NCBI GenBank assembly: GCA_030602965.1
Contig: JAUVYS010000075.1
Location: 1-6,306, forward strand
DNA from: Candidatus Bathyarchaeota archaeon
GTDB lineage: Archaea > Thermoproteota > Bathyarchaeia > RBG-16-48-13 > JAGMEO01
Reading direction: 5' to 3'
DNA: 6,306 nucleotides
In this document: positions 1-4,906 of the stretch, piece after piece
How the letters are laid out: each line of letters begins with the position of its first letter
Numbering within the stretch: the stretch's first letter is position 1
Program-made: the position numbers and the translations under genes
The notes under the pieces: model-generated
Database searches by the model: none
Told to the model about the DNA's origin: nothing
What the model saw: only the letters and a program-made list of their open reading frames with translations

Positions 1-572
1 AATGCGAATCCTGTTATCAGAGTTGTGATAAATAGGACACTGTAAAAGTCCATTATGGAGATGAAGAATTCTGCGCCTACAGCTGTGAAAAAGGGAAAAA
101 TCGCCCATAGAAGATAAGGTGTAAGAACTTTGTAAGAGAAAACAGCCCCTATAACGAACAATATTGAAATAGCTGCGATAAATGGATAGATGTCTCTTTT
201 TTCGTGTGGGTGGAGCGCGGGATCAATGAACTTGAAGATTTCATAGGCGAAGACTGGGATGGTTAATGCAAGTGCAAAAATAAAAGATGCAATAAAATAT
301 AGCTCAATTGGCGCAGTAAGTTCTAACCCTATTAATGTTACATTAGGAGGAAGAGCTTCTTCCCTTAACAACCTCAAGATGATAGCGACAAATGGGACAT
401 ACGATTCCAGAGGGTTACTTAAGATAGATAAATCTGCTGGAAAAACTAACATAACAGCTGTTGATATAACAAGTGTATAGAGAACGATCTTAAGTCGGTT
501 TGCGAGTTCTTGTGTGTGTTCCCAAAAGTTTATTCCTACGTCGTCACCAGTGTCTTCTGAAGTTTTGGACAA
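1..572 (-). CDS. tatC: Sec-independent protein translocase TatC, partial (C-terminus off the left edge)
   Basis: TatC is the multi-spanning receptor of the twin-arginine translocase and binds RR signal peptides of folded proteins at the membrane. Reading the minus strand from TTG at 572 gives 190 codons that continue past base 1; the family is usually about 240-260 residues. Residues 16-28 (FWEHTQELANRLK) match the N-terminal HLxELRxR motif. TM1 is about 29-46. The first periplasmic region carries TAPIELYF (86-93), matching the conserved SPtEpF segment. FIDPALHPHEKR (115-126) matches the highly conserved cytoplasmic FxxPaLyxhEr motif, whose Glu (E124 here) is needed for signal-peptide recognition. 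Further hydrophobic segments lie at 94-111, 130-145 and about 177 onward. The frame is open back to the tatA stop, but TTG 572 is the first good start and begins a typical hydrophilic N-terminus. It lies 30 bases after tatA, so the two are probably one operon. Confidence 0.95.
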   Translation of the reverse strand, partial: MSKTSEDTGDDVGINFWEHTQELANRLKIVLYTLVISTAVMLVFPADLSILSNPLESYVPFVAIILRLLREEALPPNVTLIGLELTAPIELYFIASFIFALALTIPVFAYEIFKFIDPALHPHEKRDIYPFIAAISILFVIGAVFSYKVLTPYLLWAIFPFFTAVGAEFFISIMDFYSVLFITTLITGFA

Positions 573-602
573 GTAAGGAATCCCGTAATGACGATCTATT
601 GA

Positions 603-878
603 TTAATCCGCTTTTGCCTTCTCAACTATCTCTTTGGATATCTGCTCCTTTGTCTTACCCTCTGTGCTTATTCCAAGTTTCTTAGCGGTTTTGATGAGAG
701 TATCATCACCTGCAGGTTTTTTCTCTTTTTTAGAAATTGTAGAGATCTTTGTAGCTTTTTCAAACTCCTGTTTAGCTTCACCTATTGATCTAGCCAATTC
801 TGGTAGCTTCTTTGGGCCCCAGAGGATTAACGCTACGATAATAAGTGCTATAATTATCCATTCCAATCCCTGTATCAT
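603..878 (-). CDS. tatA: Twin-arginine translocase subunit TatA (TatA/E type) with C-terminal extension
   Basis: TatA is the small membrane protein that oligomerises with TatC to let folded RR-signal substrates cross the cytoplasmic membrane. The 91-residue product has a short N-terminus with a polar residue (E6) before a single membrane helix (about 7-20). The hinge and amphipathic helix GPKKLPELARSIGEAKQEF (21-39) is the diagnostic TatA signature; the Phe common before the Gly is Trp here. A Lys-rich linker (44-57) leads to a compact module at 59-90 with the pattern LIKTAKKLGI-STEGKTKEQI, which is not part of the bacterial TatA core. The ATG start has a GGTGA ribosome site 6 bases upstream (884-888) and a TATA-like element at 912-923. 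tatC follows after 30 bases. No separate TatB is visible, as is usual in archaea. Confidence 0.95.
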   Translation of the reverse strand: MIQGLEWIIIALIIVALILWGPKKLPELARSIGEAKQEFEKATKISTISKKEKKPAGDDTLIKTAKKLGISTEGKTKEQISKEIVEKAKAD

Positions 879-911
879 ATTTTTTCACCAAAGAAAATAT
901 AATCTTATCAT

Positions 912-923
912 GCTTATTTAAGC
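912..923 (-). promoter_or_regulatory. TATA-like promoter element of the tatA-tatC operon
   Basis: Read on the minus strand this is GCTTAAATAAGC, a perfect 12-base palindrome containing the archaeal TATA core CTTAAATA. Its centre is about 40 bases before the tatA ATG, so transcription would start near 890-893 and leave a leader of roughly 12-15 bases that just contains the GGTGA ribosome site. The match is by pattern only. Confidence 0.5.
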
Positions 924-968
924 ATTTTTTCCCTTAAATTCTTTCAAATTGTCGATTGGCAGTTATCT

Positions 969-1049
969 CTACAGGATAACTCTCCATTTGCATCTTCCGT
1001 TTGCTTTATCTAATGCTTTTTTTAACTCTTCATCTGGAAATGTTCCCAT
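969..1049 (-). CDS. 26-residue ORF with strong ribosome site, possible N-terminal remnant of an HNH/zinc-type protein
   Basis: The product reads MGTFPDEELKKALDKANGRC followed by KWRVIL and a TAG stop. The ATG is preceded at good distance by GAGGAGG (on the minus strand, about 1057-1063), among the strongest ribosome sites in the window, so translation is likely. The pattern of an amphipathic helix ending in KANGRC resembles the start of HNH-endonuclease-like proteins, where the helix leads into a CxxC knuckle. Here the frame stops six residues after the Cys. Just past the stop another frame encodes SCRDNCQSTI, with two more Cys, so a frameshift may have broken a slightly longer Cys-rich protein. 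It could equally be a genuine micro-protein. A TATA-like TTATAAATG lies about 45 bases upstream. Function is unknown and the family link is a guess. Confidence 0.4.
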   Translation of the reverse strand: MGTFPDEELKKALDKANGRCKWRVIL

Positions 1050-1144
1050 TCTTTATCCTCCTCGGCATTAATATTTCAATTAATGTTCATTTATAATTTT
1101 TGAATCTAAATGTGCTTAAGAGTTAACAGAACCATAAAAGAAAA

Positions 1145-1159
1145 AGTTTATTTTAAAAA
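1145..1159 (+). promoter_or_regulatory. TATA-like promoter of the 1190/1423 gene pair
   Basis: AGTTTATTTTAAAAA lies about 25 bases before the expected start of transcription near 1173-1177. That would place the transcript start immediately before the GAGGAG ribosome site (1177-1182), a typical short archaeal leader. This geometry is also why the TTG at 1190, not the earlier in-frame TTG at 1175, is taken as the start of the first gene. Confidence 0.45.
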
Positions 1160-1189
1160 AGAACTAGATATTTTTTGAGGAGAAGGAAA

Positions 1190-1381
1190 TTGTGTGAGAA
1201 AGAAAGGAAAAAATTAGCTCATTATGAAAACGCTTTGGAGAAACTTCGAGAATTAAGAAATAAAAAACAGCAAGAAACTTTTGCGGGAAAAGAAAAACTA
1301 CACCCTCTCGATATAAAATTTAATGCGGGTTATGTAAAGGCTTTATTTGACGCTCTCGAAATATTTGAAGAAATAAAGTAA
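1190..1381 (+). CDS. Small coiled-coil protein of unknown function (63 aa)
   Basis: I do not recognise this family. The start chosen is TTG 1190, which has GAGGAG at 1177-1182 with a 7-base spacer. An in-frame TTG at 1175 would add five residues but would sit in front of its own ribosome site. The product is very rich in Lys and Glu. Residues 1-30 form a charged heptad-like helix (ERKKLAHYENALEKLRELRN). After a break (GKEKLHPLDI) there is a second helix ending NAGYVKALFDALEIFEEIK, whose aromatic and hydrophobic spacing suggests a two-helix hairpin. There is no signal or membrane segment, so it is likely cytosolic. It lies 41 bases before a membrane protein gene on the same strand and is probably cotranscribed with it. 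Confidence 0.65.
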   Translation: MCEKERKKLAHYENALEKLRELRNKKQQETFAGKEKLHPLDIKFNAGYVKALFDALEIFEEIK

Positions 1382-1422
1382 GAGCTTAGCACTTCTATGT
1401 TTTTCTACTGGAGGTCTTCCAG

Positions 1423-2076
1423 ATGGGTGGCAAAAAGAAAAAGTGTGGGGTTATACTCAAAAAGTATGGAACTTCTCACTACTTATGGTTGAGTGTTACA
1501 ACAATATTTTTTATATTAGCATTATTTGCATTACCATATTCTCATGATTGGTTTGACCGTTTTACCCCCGAATCAGAAGCAACGTTTAGGTACTCTATGC
1601 ATGATGAAACAGGTTCTATTGTAGGTGACGGTTACATTACTTTCTCATGTAAAGGCGGATTAAATGCAAACAATCCATTACAAATGGATGTCACTCTATA
1701 CTTGAATAGAACCTTTTGGGAAAACTACTATCCTTTGAAGATTATTTTTAGACCGCATGGTACATACGATTTCCCAATAATGAAAGATGAGCGAGGGTTT
1801 CCCCTTTTTGCAGATATTTACTTGACAAATCAGGGTGACGATAAATGGACAGGAGGAAGGAAAGTCGTTTACTATCAAGGCGACTTCTGGGGGGCAAATG
1901 TCGTTTTTGATGACAGAATTGAAATCATAGCACCGAATTTTATCCGTATTAGTTCAGAAGATGTAACGATATTAGTAAGAACGAACGCAATCTTACTAAG
2001 CCTTACCCTTGTTACTGTCGCTTTTGCCTGTTTGAATGTCGCTATTACTTGCTTTAATATTCATAGAAAAAAGTAA
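1423..2076 (+). CDS. Two-helix membrane protein with extracytoplasmic domain, unknown function (217 aa)
   Basis: I do not recognise the family. The ATG follows GGAGGT (1410-1415) with a 7-base spacer, an excellent ribosome site. Residues 1-15 are Lys-rich (GGKKKK), followed by a membrane helix at about 21-39. Residues 41-185 form a hydrophilic domain rich in alternating hydrophobic and aromatic residues (for example GDGYITFSCKG, VTLYLNRTFW, RKVVYYQGDFW), typical of a beta-sandwich. A second helix lies at about 187-210, ending in HRKK. The positive-inside rule puts both ends in the cytoplasm and the beta domain outside. The domain has a single Cys (in SCKGG) and one Asn glycosylation-type sequon (NRT). 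The gene is preceded by the small coiled-coil gene, and its last 81 bases overlap a leftward ORF. Confidence 0.75.
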   Translation: MGGKKKKCGVILKKYGTSHYLWLSVTTIFFILALFALPYSHDWFDRFTPESEATFRYSMHDETGSIVGDGYITFSCKGGLNANNPLQMDVTLYLNRTFWENYYPLKIIFRPHGTYDFPIMKDERGFPLFADIYLTNQGDDKWTGGRKVVYYQGDFWGANVVFDDRIEIIAPNFIRISSEDVTILVRTNAILLSLTLVTVAFACLNVAITCFNIHRKK

Positions 2077-2292
2077 AAGTATTGCATATGTAAATAATGT
2101 AAAGAAGAACATTACTATCAATACTTTCACAATATAGTCATAAGCACTATAACTCAACCCATAACTTCGATAATTACCATGGATCTCCAGAACGATTGCT
2201 ACAATCACAGCTATTACAAGAATACAAATACCTCTGAGGCACTCAGAATAATCAGATATTATTTCCTTGATTTTGTTAAGTCTAATATGCAC
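1996..2292 (-). CDS. Possible leaderless two-helix membrane protein (98 aa), overlapping the convergent gene
   Basis: The frame starts with GTG and encodes an amphipathic N-terminal helix (LNKIKEIISDYSECL), a membrane helix at about 20-37 (GICILVIAVIVAIVLEI), a short tyrosine-rich loop (NYRSYGLSYSAYDY) and a second helix at about 54-76. A polar tail (NSDIQTGKSDSNKGKA) forms the end. Two clean membrane segments on the non-dominant strand are unlikely by chance. A TATA-like TTTTTAAA (minus strand, 2311-2318) sits at the distance expected for a transcript beginning at the GTG itself, so leaderless expression is plausible; no real ribosome site is visible. The tail overlaps the last membrane helix of the rightward gene by 81 bases, an unusual arrangement. 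The function is unknown; the ORF may be spurious. Confidence 0.5.
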   Translation of the reverse strand: MHIRLNKIKEIISDYSECLRGICILVIAVIVAIVLEIHGNYRSYGLSYSAYDYIVKVLIVMFFFTLFTYAILLLFSMNIKASNSDIQTGKSDSNKGKA

Positions 2293-2310
2293 CAGATGAT
2301 TTTTTACACG

Positions 2311-2318
2311 TTTAAAAA
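2311..2318 (-). promoter_or_regulatory. TATA-like element for the leftward 98-residue ORF
   Basis: TTTTTAAA on the minus strand is centred about 22-25 bases before the GTG at 2292, the spacing expected for a leaderless archaeal transcript. Confidence 0.35.
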
Positions 2319-2389
2319 CAGACGAAGACTTGACAGAACCTAGCTGTAAAGCCAGTAGGAGGCAAAGGAGGAGCTAATGCCTTACATAA

Positions 2390-2506
2390 ATGAGAAAGCT
2401 CCAGAAACAATGGAAAAATAAGTCTAAATATGAAGGATTAACAAAACATAGTGTGAATTTATGTCCTTAGTGAGGCAAGTATCCCTTTGAAAGACAAAAG
2501 CCATGA
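2390..2506 (+). pseudogene. Possible broken zinc-ribbon-like fragment in a gene-poor gap
   Basis: The stretch 2293-2647 has no gene I can defend. The best trace is this frame: ATG 2390, 26 codons ending TKHSVNLCP, then TAG and TGA in tandem (2468-2473), then GKYPFERQKP and a stop. If the two stops replaced Lys and Cys the text would be CPKCGKYPFE, a normal zinc-knuckle, so this may be a decayed zinc-ribbon gene. The double stop could also simply be non-coding DNA. A strong GGAGGAG (2367-2373) precedes a separate 14-codon ORF (2377-2421, MPYINEKAPETMEK) in another frame, perhaps the remnant of the original start region. The remainder (2507-2602) shows nothing recognisable. Confidence 0.25.
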
Positions 2507-2602
2507 TATAATCCTTCAGGGATATGATCTCTAAATTTCGGACACTGAATTTAAATTATGTTTTTGATGCTCTTTAGAATTGATTGGTAATGTTGATTAT
2601 GC

Positions 2603-2613
2603 TGTTTTAAATT
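2603..2613 (+). promoter_or_regulatory. TATA-like promoter of the GTPase gene
   Basis: GTTTTAAATTA lies about 40 bases before the ATG at 2648. A start about 25 bases downstream (near 2633) would leave a leader of about 14 bases containing AGGCGAT (2636-2642), a one-mismatch version of the AGGTGAT ribosome site. Confidence 0.45.
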
Positions 2614-2647
2614 AGGACAAATTAAAACTATTGAAAGGCGATCTTTA

Positions 2648-3988
2648 ATGGAAAGGATCAACACAATAATTTTAGGGGCAGCTGGTCGTGACTTTCACAA
2701 TTTTCTTGTTTACTTTAAAAATAACCCAAGATATAATATTGTGGCTTTTACCGCAGAGCAGATACCAGGCATTGCTAACCGGAATTTTCCAAGAGAGCTT
2801 TCAGGACCAAGTTATCCGAAGGGTATTCGGATCTATCCTGAAAGTAAACTTCCTCGACTGATAAAAAAGCGTGATATTGAGCAAGTCGTTTTCTCATATA
2901 GTGATTTATCTAACAGCGAGATTTTACGGAAAGCATCATTAGTGCTGGCTAATGGAGCTAATTTCATGTTACTGAACCCCGAAGTTACCATGTTAAAATC
3001 TGAGAAGCCGGTTATAAGCATAGGCGCAGTTAGAACTGGAGCAGGCAAAAGCACCGTTGCAAGAAAAGTAAGCAATTTCTTGAGAGAGAAAGGTTGCAAC
3101 ATCGTTATCGTCAGGCATCCAATGCCTTATGGTGAATTGAAGAGACAGGTTGTTCAACGGTTTGAAACATATTCCGATTTAGACCGATATGATTGTACTA
3201 TCGAAGAGCGGGAGGAGTATGAGCCTCATCTGGATAATGGTTTTGTCGTCTTTGCAGGTGTGGATTATGAGAAAATTCTTGTAGAAGCAGAAAAAGAAGG
3301 AGACATTATCCTTTGGGATGGTGGAAATAACGATTTACCGTTCGTTAAGCCTGATTTCCATATTGTTGTTGCTGACCCTCTCAGACCTGGTCACGAAATG
3401 AATTATTACCATGGTGGATTGAACGCAAGAATCGCTGATGTTATAATAATAAACAAGGTTCAAAGTGCTGATCCAAAAGCGGTTGAGATTGTACAGACTA
3501 ATCTAAAAAAATTGAATCCACATGCCACAATCATCAAAGCTGCTTCAAAAATAATTGTTGCTGATCCTTCATTAATTGAAGGGAAACGTGTATTGGTCAT
3601 TGAAGATGGACCTACTGTGACACATGGTCAAATGGCTTTTGGTGCAGGGACAGTAGCTGCAAAAAAATTTGGTGCTAAAGAAATTGTTGATCCTAAACCT
3701 TTTGTAGTAGGCTTTTTACGAGATGTTTATGAGAGATTTCCACATTTGGGCAAAATATTACCTTCTATGGGCTATGGAAAAGAACAGATAAAAGAACTTG
3801 AGGAAACCATTAACAGAATTGACTGTGATACTGTTCTATTTGGAAATTCAATAGATCTAACTAGATTAATGAAAATAGAAAAACCAACTTTGAAGATTAA
3901 GTTTGAGTTTAAAGAGATCTCTGGTAATCTTCTCGAAAGAGAATTAGAGTCTTTCGTTAACAAATATGCAATACTGCTCAAGTCATAA
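2648..3988 (+). CDS. Cyclic 2,3-diphosphoglycerate synthetase-like P-loop GTPase (COG2403 type)
   Basis: The 446-residue product matches the full length of the COG2403 predicted GTPase family, whose characterised member is cyclic 2,3-diphosphoglycerate synthetase of Methanothermus fervidus. That enzyme closes 2,3-diphosphoglycerate into a cyclic thermoprotectant with ATP. Residues 1-118 form a Rossmann-like domain beginning IILGAAGRDFHNF (7-19), followed by IYPESKLPRLIKK and VVFSYSDL. The second domain carries the Walker A loop GAVRTGAGKST (126-136), a Walker-B-like DIILWDGGNND (219-229) and a possible base-recognition NK in IIINKV (266-271). Conserved-looking DPLRPGHE (243-250) and EDGPTVTHG (319-327) follow. 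Translation starts at ATG 2648. The family is widespread in organisms that do not make the cyclic compound, so the substrate here is not established. It appears monocistronic, with its own TATA element. Confidence 0.85.
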   Translation: MERINTIILGAAGRDFHNFLVYFKNNPRYNIVAFTAEQIPGIANRNFPRELSGPSYPKGIRIYPESKLPRLIKKRDIEQVVFSYSDLSNSEILRKASLVLANGANFMLLNPEVTMLKSEKPVISIGAVRTGAGKSTVARKVSNFLREKGCNIVIVRHPMPYGELKRQVVQRFETYSDLDRYDCTIEEREEYEPHLDNGFVVFAGVDYEKILVEAEKEGDIILWDGGNNDLPFVKPDFHIVVADPLRPGHEMNYYHGGLNARIADVIIINKVQSADPKAVEIVQTNLKKLNPHATIIKAASKIIVADPSLIEGKRVLVIEDGPTVTHGQMAFGAGTVAAKKFGAKEIVDPKPFVVGFLRDVYERFPHLGKILPSMGYGKEQIKELEETINRIDCDTVLFGNSIDLTRLMKIEKPTLKIKFEFKEISGNLLERELESFVNKYAILLKS

Positions 3989-4030
3989 CTAATTCTATTT
4001 ATTATCTAAGAAAAACCATATGAAAAATGA

Positions 4031-4093
4031 AAGGGAGGTAGTATAAATTAGCCCTTGAGGGTTGGTTTCCCCCCGACTACCTATAGTTTTTTT
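4031..4093 (+). ncRNA. Candidate small structured RNA or regulatory leader
   Basis: A perfect 7-base stem pairs AGGTAGT (4036-4042) with ACTACCT (4076-4082). Inside it GCCC(TTGA)GGGT (4051-4062) can form a second small hairpin, and a run of six C (4069-4074) could pair with GGG at 4033-4035, just outside the stem, as a pseudoknot. A T7 run begins four bases after the stem (4087-4093). Alternatively AAGGG (4031-4035) pairs with CCCTT (4052-4056), excluding the 3-D arrangement above. A TATA-like TTTATTAT (3998-4005) lies about 27 bases before the 5' end. This has the geometry of a short transcript with its own promoter and T-tract end. It matches no family I know, and the T run could instead belong to the promoter of the next gene. 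Confidence 0.4.
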
Positions 4094-4121
4094 ATTTAAT
4101 CTAATATTCTAAAGTATTTGG

Positions 4122-4130
4122 GGCGGTGAT
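4122..4130 (+). promoter_or_regulatory. Ribosome site deciding the TTG start of the DUF4177-like gene
   Basis: GGCGGTGAT differs by one base from the full archaeal consensus GGAGGTGAT and ends 6 bases before TTG 4137. The only nearby ATG (4129) overlaps this site and is followed by a stop three codons later. A TATA-like TTTATTTAAT (4091-4100) lies 37 bases upstream of the start. Confidence 0.6.
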
Positions 4131-4136
4131 GTTGAT

Positions 4137-4292
4137 TTGAAAAAATATGTTTGTGCGGAAACTAAGCATCATGGAAAAGTTAAAGAAATTACTGAATCTT
4201 TCTTAGAGGATGGTTGGAGTCTTCATACTTATCAAGCGACTGGTCAGATCAACCTTGTCAGTCATTACTTACTGTTTGAAAGAGAAAGTTAA
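4137..4292 (+). CDS. DUF4177-like small protein (51 aa, TTG start)
   Basis: The product reads MKKYVCAETKHHGKVKEITE, then SFLEDGWSLHTYQATGQINL, then VSHYLLFERES. A helix followed by EDGWSLHTY, a short turn and a terminal strand ending YLLFERE is the DUF4177 pattern (eGWeLvs...hllfFkRe), a small alpha/beta fold of unknown function in bacteria, archaea and phages. The length, 51 residues, is normal for that family. The TTG start is supported by a near-perfect ribosome site 6 bases upstream and by the Lys-Lys-Tyr N-terminus typical of the family. It stands alone on this strand, between the possible structured RNA and a repeat-rich spacer, and converges on the winged-helix gene. The family assignment is by eye. 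Confidence 0.65.
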   Translation: MKKYVCAETKHHGKVKEITESFLEDGWSLHTYQATGQINLVSHYLLFERES

Positions 4293-4308
4293 CTTTAGCG
4301 TGTATATC

Positions 4309-4320
4309 ACACATATGTGT
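4309..4320. repeat. 12-base perfect palindrome
   Basis: ACACATATGTGT is a perfect palindrome 16 bases after the DUF4177-like stop. The preceding GTGTATATCACAC adds a second GTGT/ACAC pair. It has the form of a dimeric protein binding site, but no promoter is evident beside it. Confidence 0.4.
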
Positions 4321-4339
4321 TAAAAGTGAGTGGACAATA

Positions 4340-4470
4340 TTAACCATAAAATAGTAGTTAACTATTAGATAAAATGGTTAATTAGTAGTTAAGATTTTGT
4401 AGATAATTAGATAAATTATTTAACTAGTTTTTTTATCCACAGTTTTTTTCTAATACGTATGGTTAACTAA
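4340..4470. repeat. AT-rich cluster of TTAAC-type short repeats between convergent genes
   Basis: Several related short words recur: TTAACCAT (4340-4347) with its reverse complement ATGGTTAA (4374-4381 and 4459-4466); TAGTAGTTAA twice (4352-4361 and 4383-4392), exactly 31 bases apart; the palindrome TAGTTAACTA (4355-4364); TTAGATAA twice (4365-4372 and 4407-4414); TTAACTAG (4420-4427); and GGTTAACTAA (4461-4470). The region lies between two gene 3' ends, so ordinary promoter or operator use is not obvious. An iteron-like protein binding array or a decayed mobile-element end are possibilities. Confidence 0.45.
4426..4449 (+). terminator. Double T-tract, probable archaeal terminator
   Basis: AGTTTTTTT occurs twice, at 4426-4434 and 4441-4449, starting 15 bases apart. 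T runs on the coding strand are the main archaeal termination signal, and these lie about 135 bases after the DUF4177-like gene on its strand. The two copies form a direct repeat, with ATCCAC between the T runs. Confidence 0.4.
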
Positions 4471-4515
4471 TCTGTCAGGAGACGCAAGTGCGTCTCCACA
4501 AGCTTGCTTTACAGA
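4471..4515. repeat. Perfect 8-base hairpin inside a possible outer stem
   Basis: GGAGACGC (4478-4485) and GCGTCTCC (4490-4497) are perfectly complementary around AAGT. The stem is GC-rich in otherwise AT-rich surroundings. TCTGT (4471-4475) and ACAGA (4511-4515) could close an outer stem that also encloses AAGCTTGCTT, itself able to pair AAGC with GCTT. No T run follows the hairpin on either strand, so it is not an intrinsic terminator. It could be a folded RNA, a palindromic repeat, or an end of a lost single-strand transposon. Confidence 0.45.
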
Positions 4516-4541
4516 GGAAAAAACATCTGTTTTAACAGATG
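4516..4541 (-). terminator. Hairpin plus T6 terminator of the winged-helix gene
   Basis: On the minus strand CATCTGTT and AACAGATG pair perfectly over a 2-base gap (4541-4524), and six T follow at once (4523-4518), then CC. This lies about 25 bases after the stop of the leftward winged-helix gene and looks exactly like a bacterial-style intrinsic terminator, in a window where other ends use bare T tracts. Confidence 0.6.
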
Positions 4542-4566
4542 ATTAATCTTTTCATTATAAGTTCAA

Positions 4567-4833
4567 TCATTCATTCTCTTGAAGCCAAATTAGTCTCCTT
4601 AAACCCTTGGGGGTTAATTCGTAACTCCTTGTGACTCCCTCTGTTCTCCTTCTCCTAAGTAAGCCTTGGCGATAATATCTATAGAGAGCCATCTTTATGG
4701 CTGGCTTCTCAAGAAACGGATCATAATCCATCAAATATTCATAGACATCACTCGATGTTATTTCGTAAAAACCATCCTCTTCAAGAGAACGAATAGCATC
4801 TAACACGACCCGCTTTCTCTCATTATACTTCAT
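4567..4833 (-). CDS. Winged helix-turn-helix DNA-binding protein (88 aa)
   Basis: This is probably a small transcription regulator. Residues 5-19 form helix 1 (ERKRVVLDAIRSLEE). Residues 26-35 (TSSDVYEYLM) are helix 2 and 44-59 (PAIKMALYRYYRQGLL) the recognition helix. RRRRTEGVTRSYELT (60-74) is a basic beta-wing, and PKGLRRLIWL (75-84) the closing helix. This order is that of compact archaeal winged-helix proteins such as PadR- or MarR-like single-domain regulators; no ligand domain is present. ATG 4833 has AAGGAT about 9 bases upstream. The gene ends in a clear hairpin-T6 terminator. Its upstream spacer holds the 11-base repeats at 4919-4960, which would suit an operator, although that link is only inferred from position. 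Confidence 0.75.
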   Translation of the reverse strand: MKYNERKRVVLDAIRSLEEDGFYEITSSDVYEYLMDYDPFLEKPAIKMALYRYYRQGLLRRRRTEGVTRSYELTPKGLRRLIWLQENE

Positions 4834-4906
4834 TAATTTTATCCTTCATGATAAATACTACAAAGCACAATGTTAAGGATAACGTAGTGTAACACCTTGT
4901 CTTAAA

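Noticed and set aside
259..480. Rightward 73-codon frame inside tatC
   Set aside because: It is antisense to the conserved TatC region encoding the FIDPALHPHEKR motif and membrane segments.
500..921. Rightward open frames across tatA and the start of tatC
   Set aside because: They are antisense to clear TatA and TatC signatures.
1175..1189. Earlier TTG start for the 63-residue gene
   Set aside because: It would lie in front of the GAGGAG ribosome site and almost at the predicted transcript start.
1696..1878. Leftward open frame inside the 217-residue membrane protein gene
   Set aside because: No ribosome site or recognisable pattern; it is explained as a shadow of the coding strand.
2468..2473. 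TAG-TGA read through as pyrrolysine and selenocysteine
   Set aside because: Two adjacent recoded stops in a short frame with no SECIS-like hairpin seen is far less likely than a decayed or non-coding sequence.
2833..3102. Open frame antisense to the GTPase gene, and a similar one at 3772-3981
   Set aside because: Their products lack any domain pattern and no ribosome site is evident; the GTPase on the other strand is clearly coding.
4020..4046. Eight-codon ORF MKNEREVV as a leader peptide
   Set aside because: No ribosome site precedes it and it has no run of regulatory codons.
4036..4082. tRNA reading of the 7-base stem, which has acceptor-stem length
   Set aside because: Only 33 bases lie inside the stem, with no D arm, anticodon arm or canonical TTCRA loop.
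4433..4441. TTATCCACA, identical to the bacterial DnaA box consensus
   Set aside because: It is a single copy between two T tracts, and the window looks archaeal, where DnaA is absent. A chance match in AT-rich DNA is more likely.
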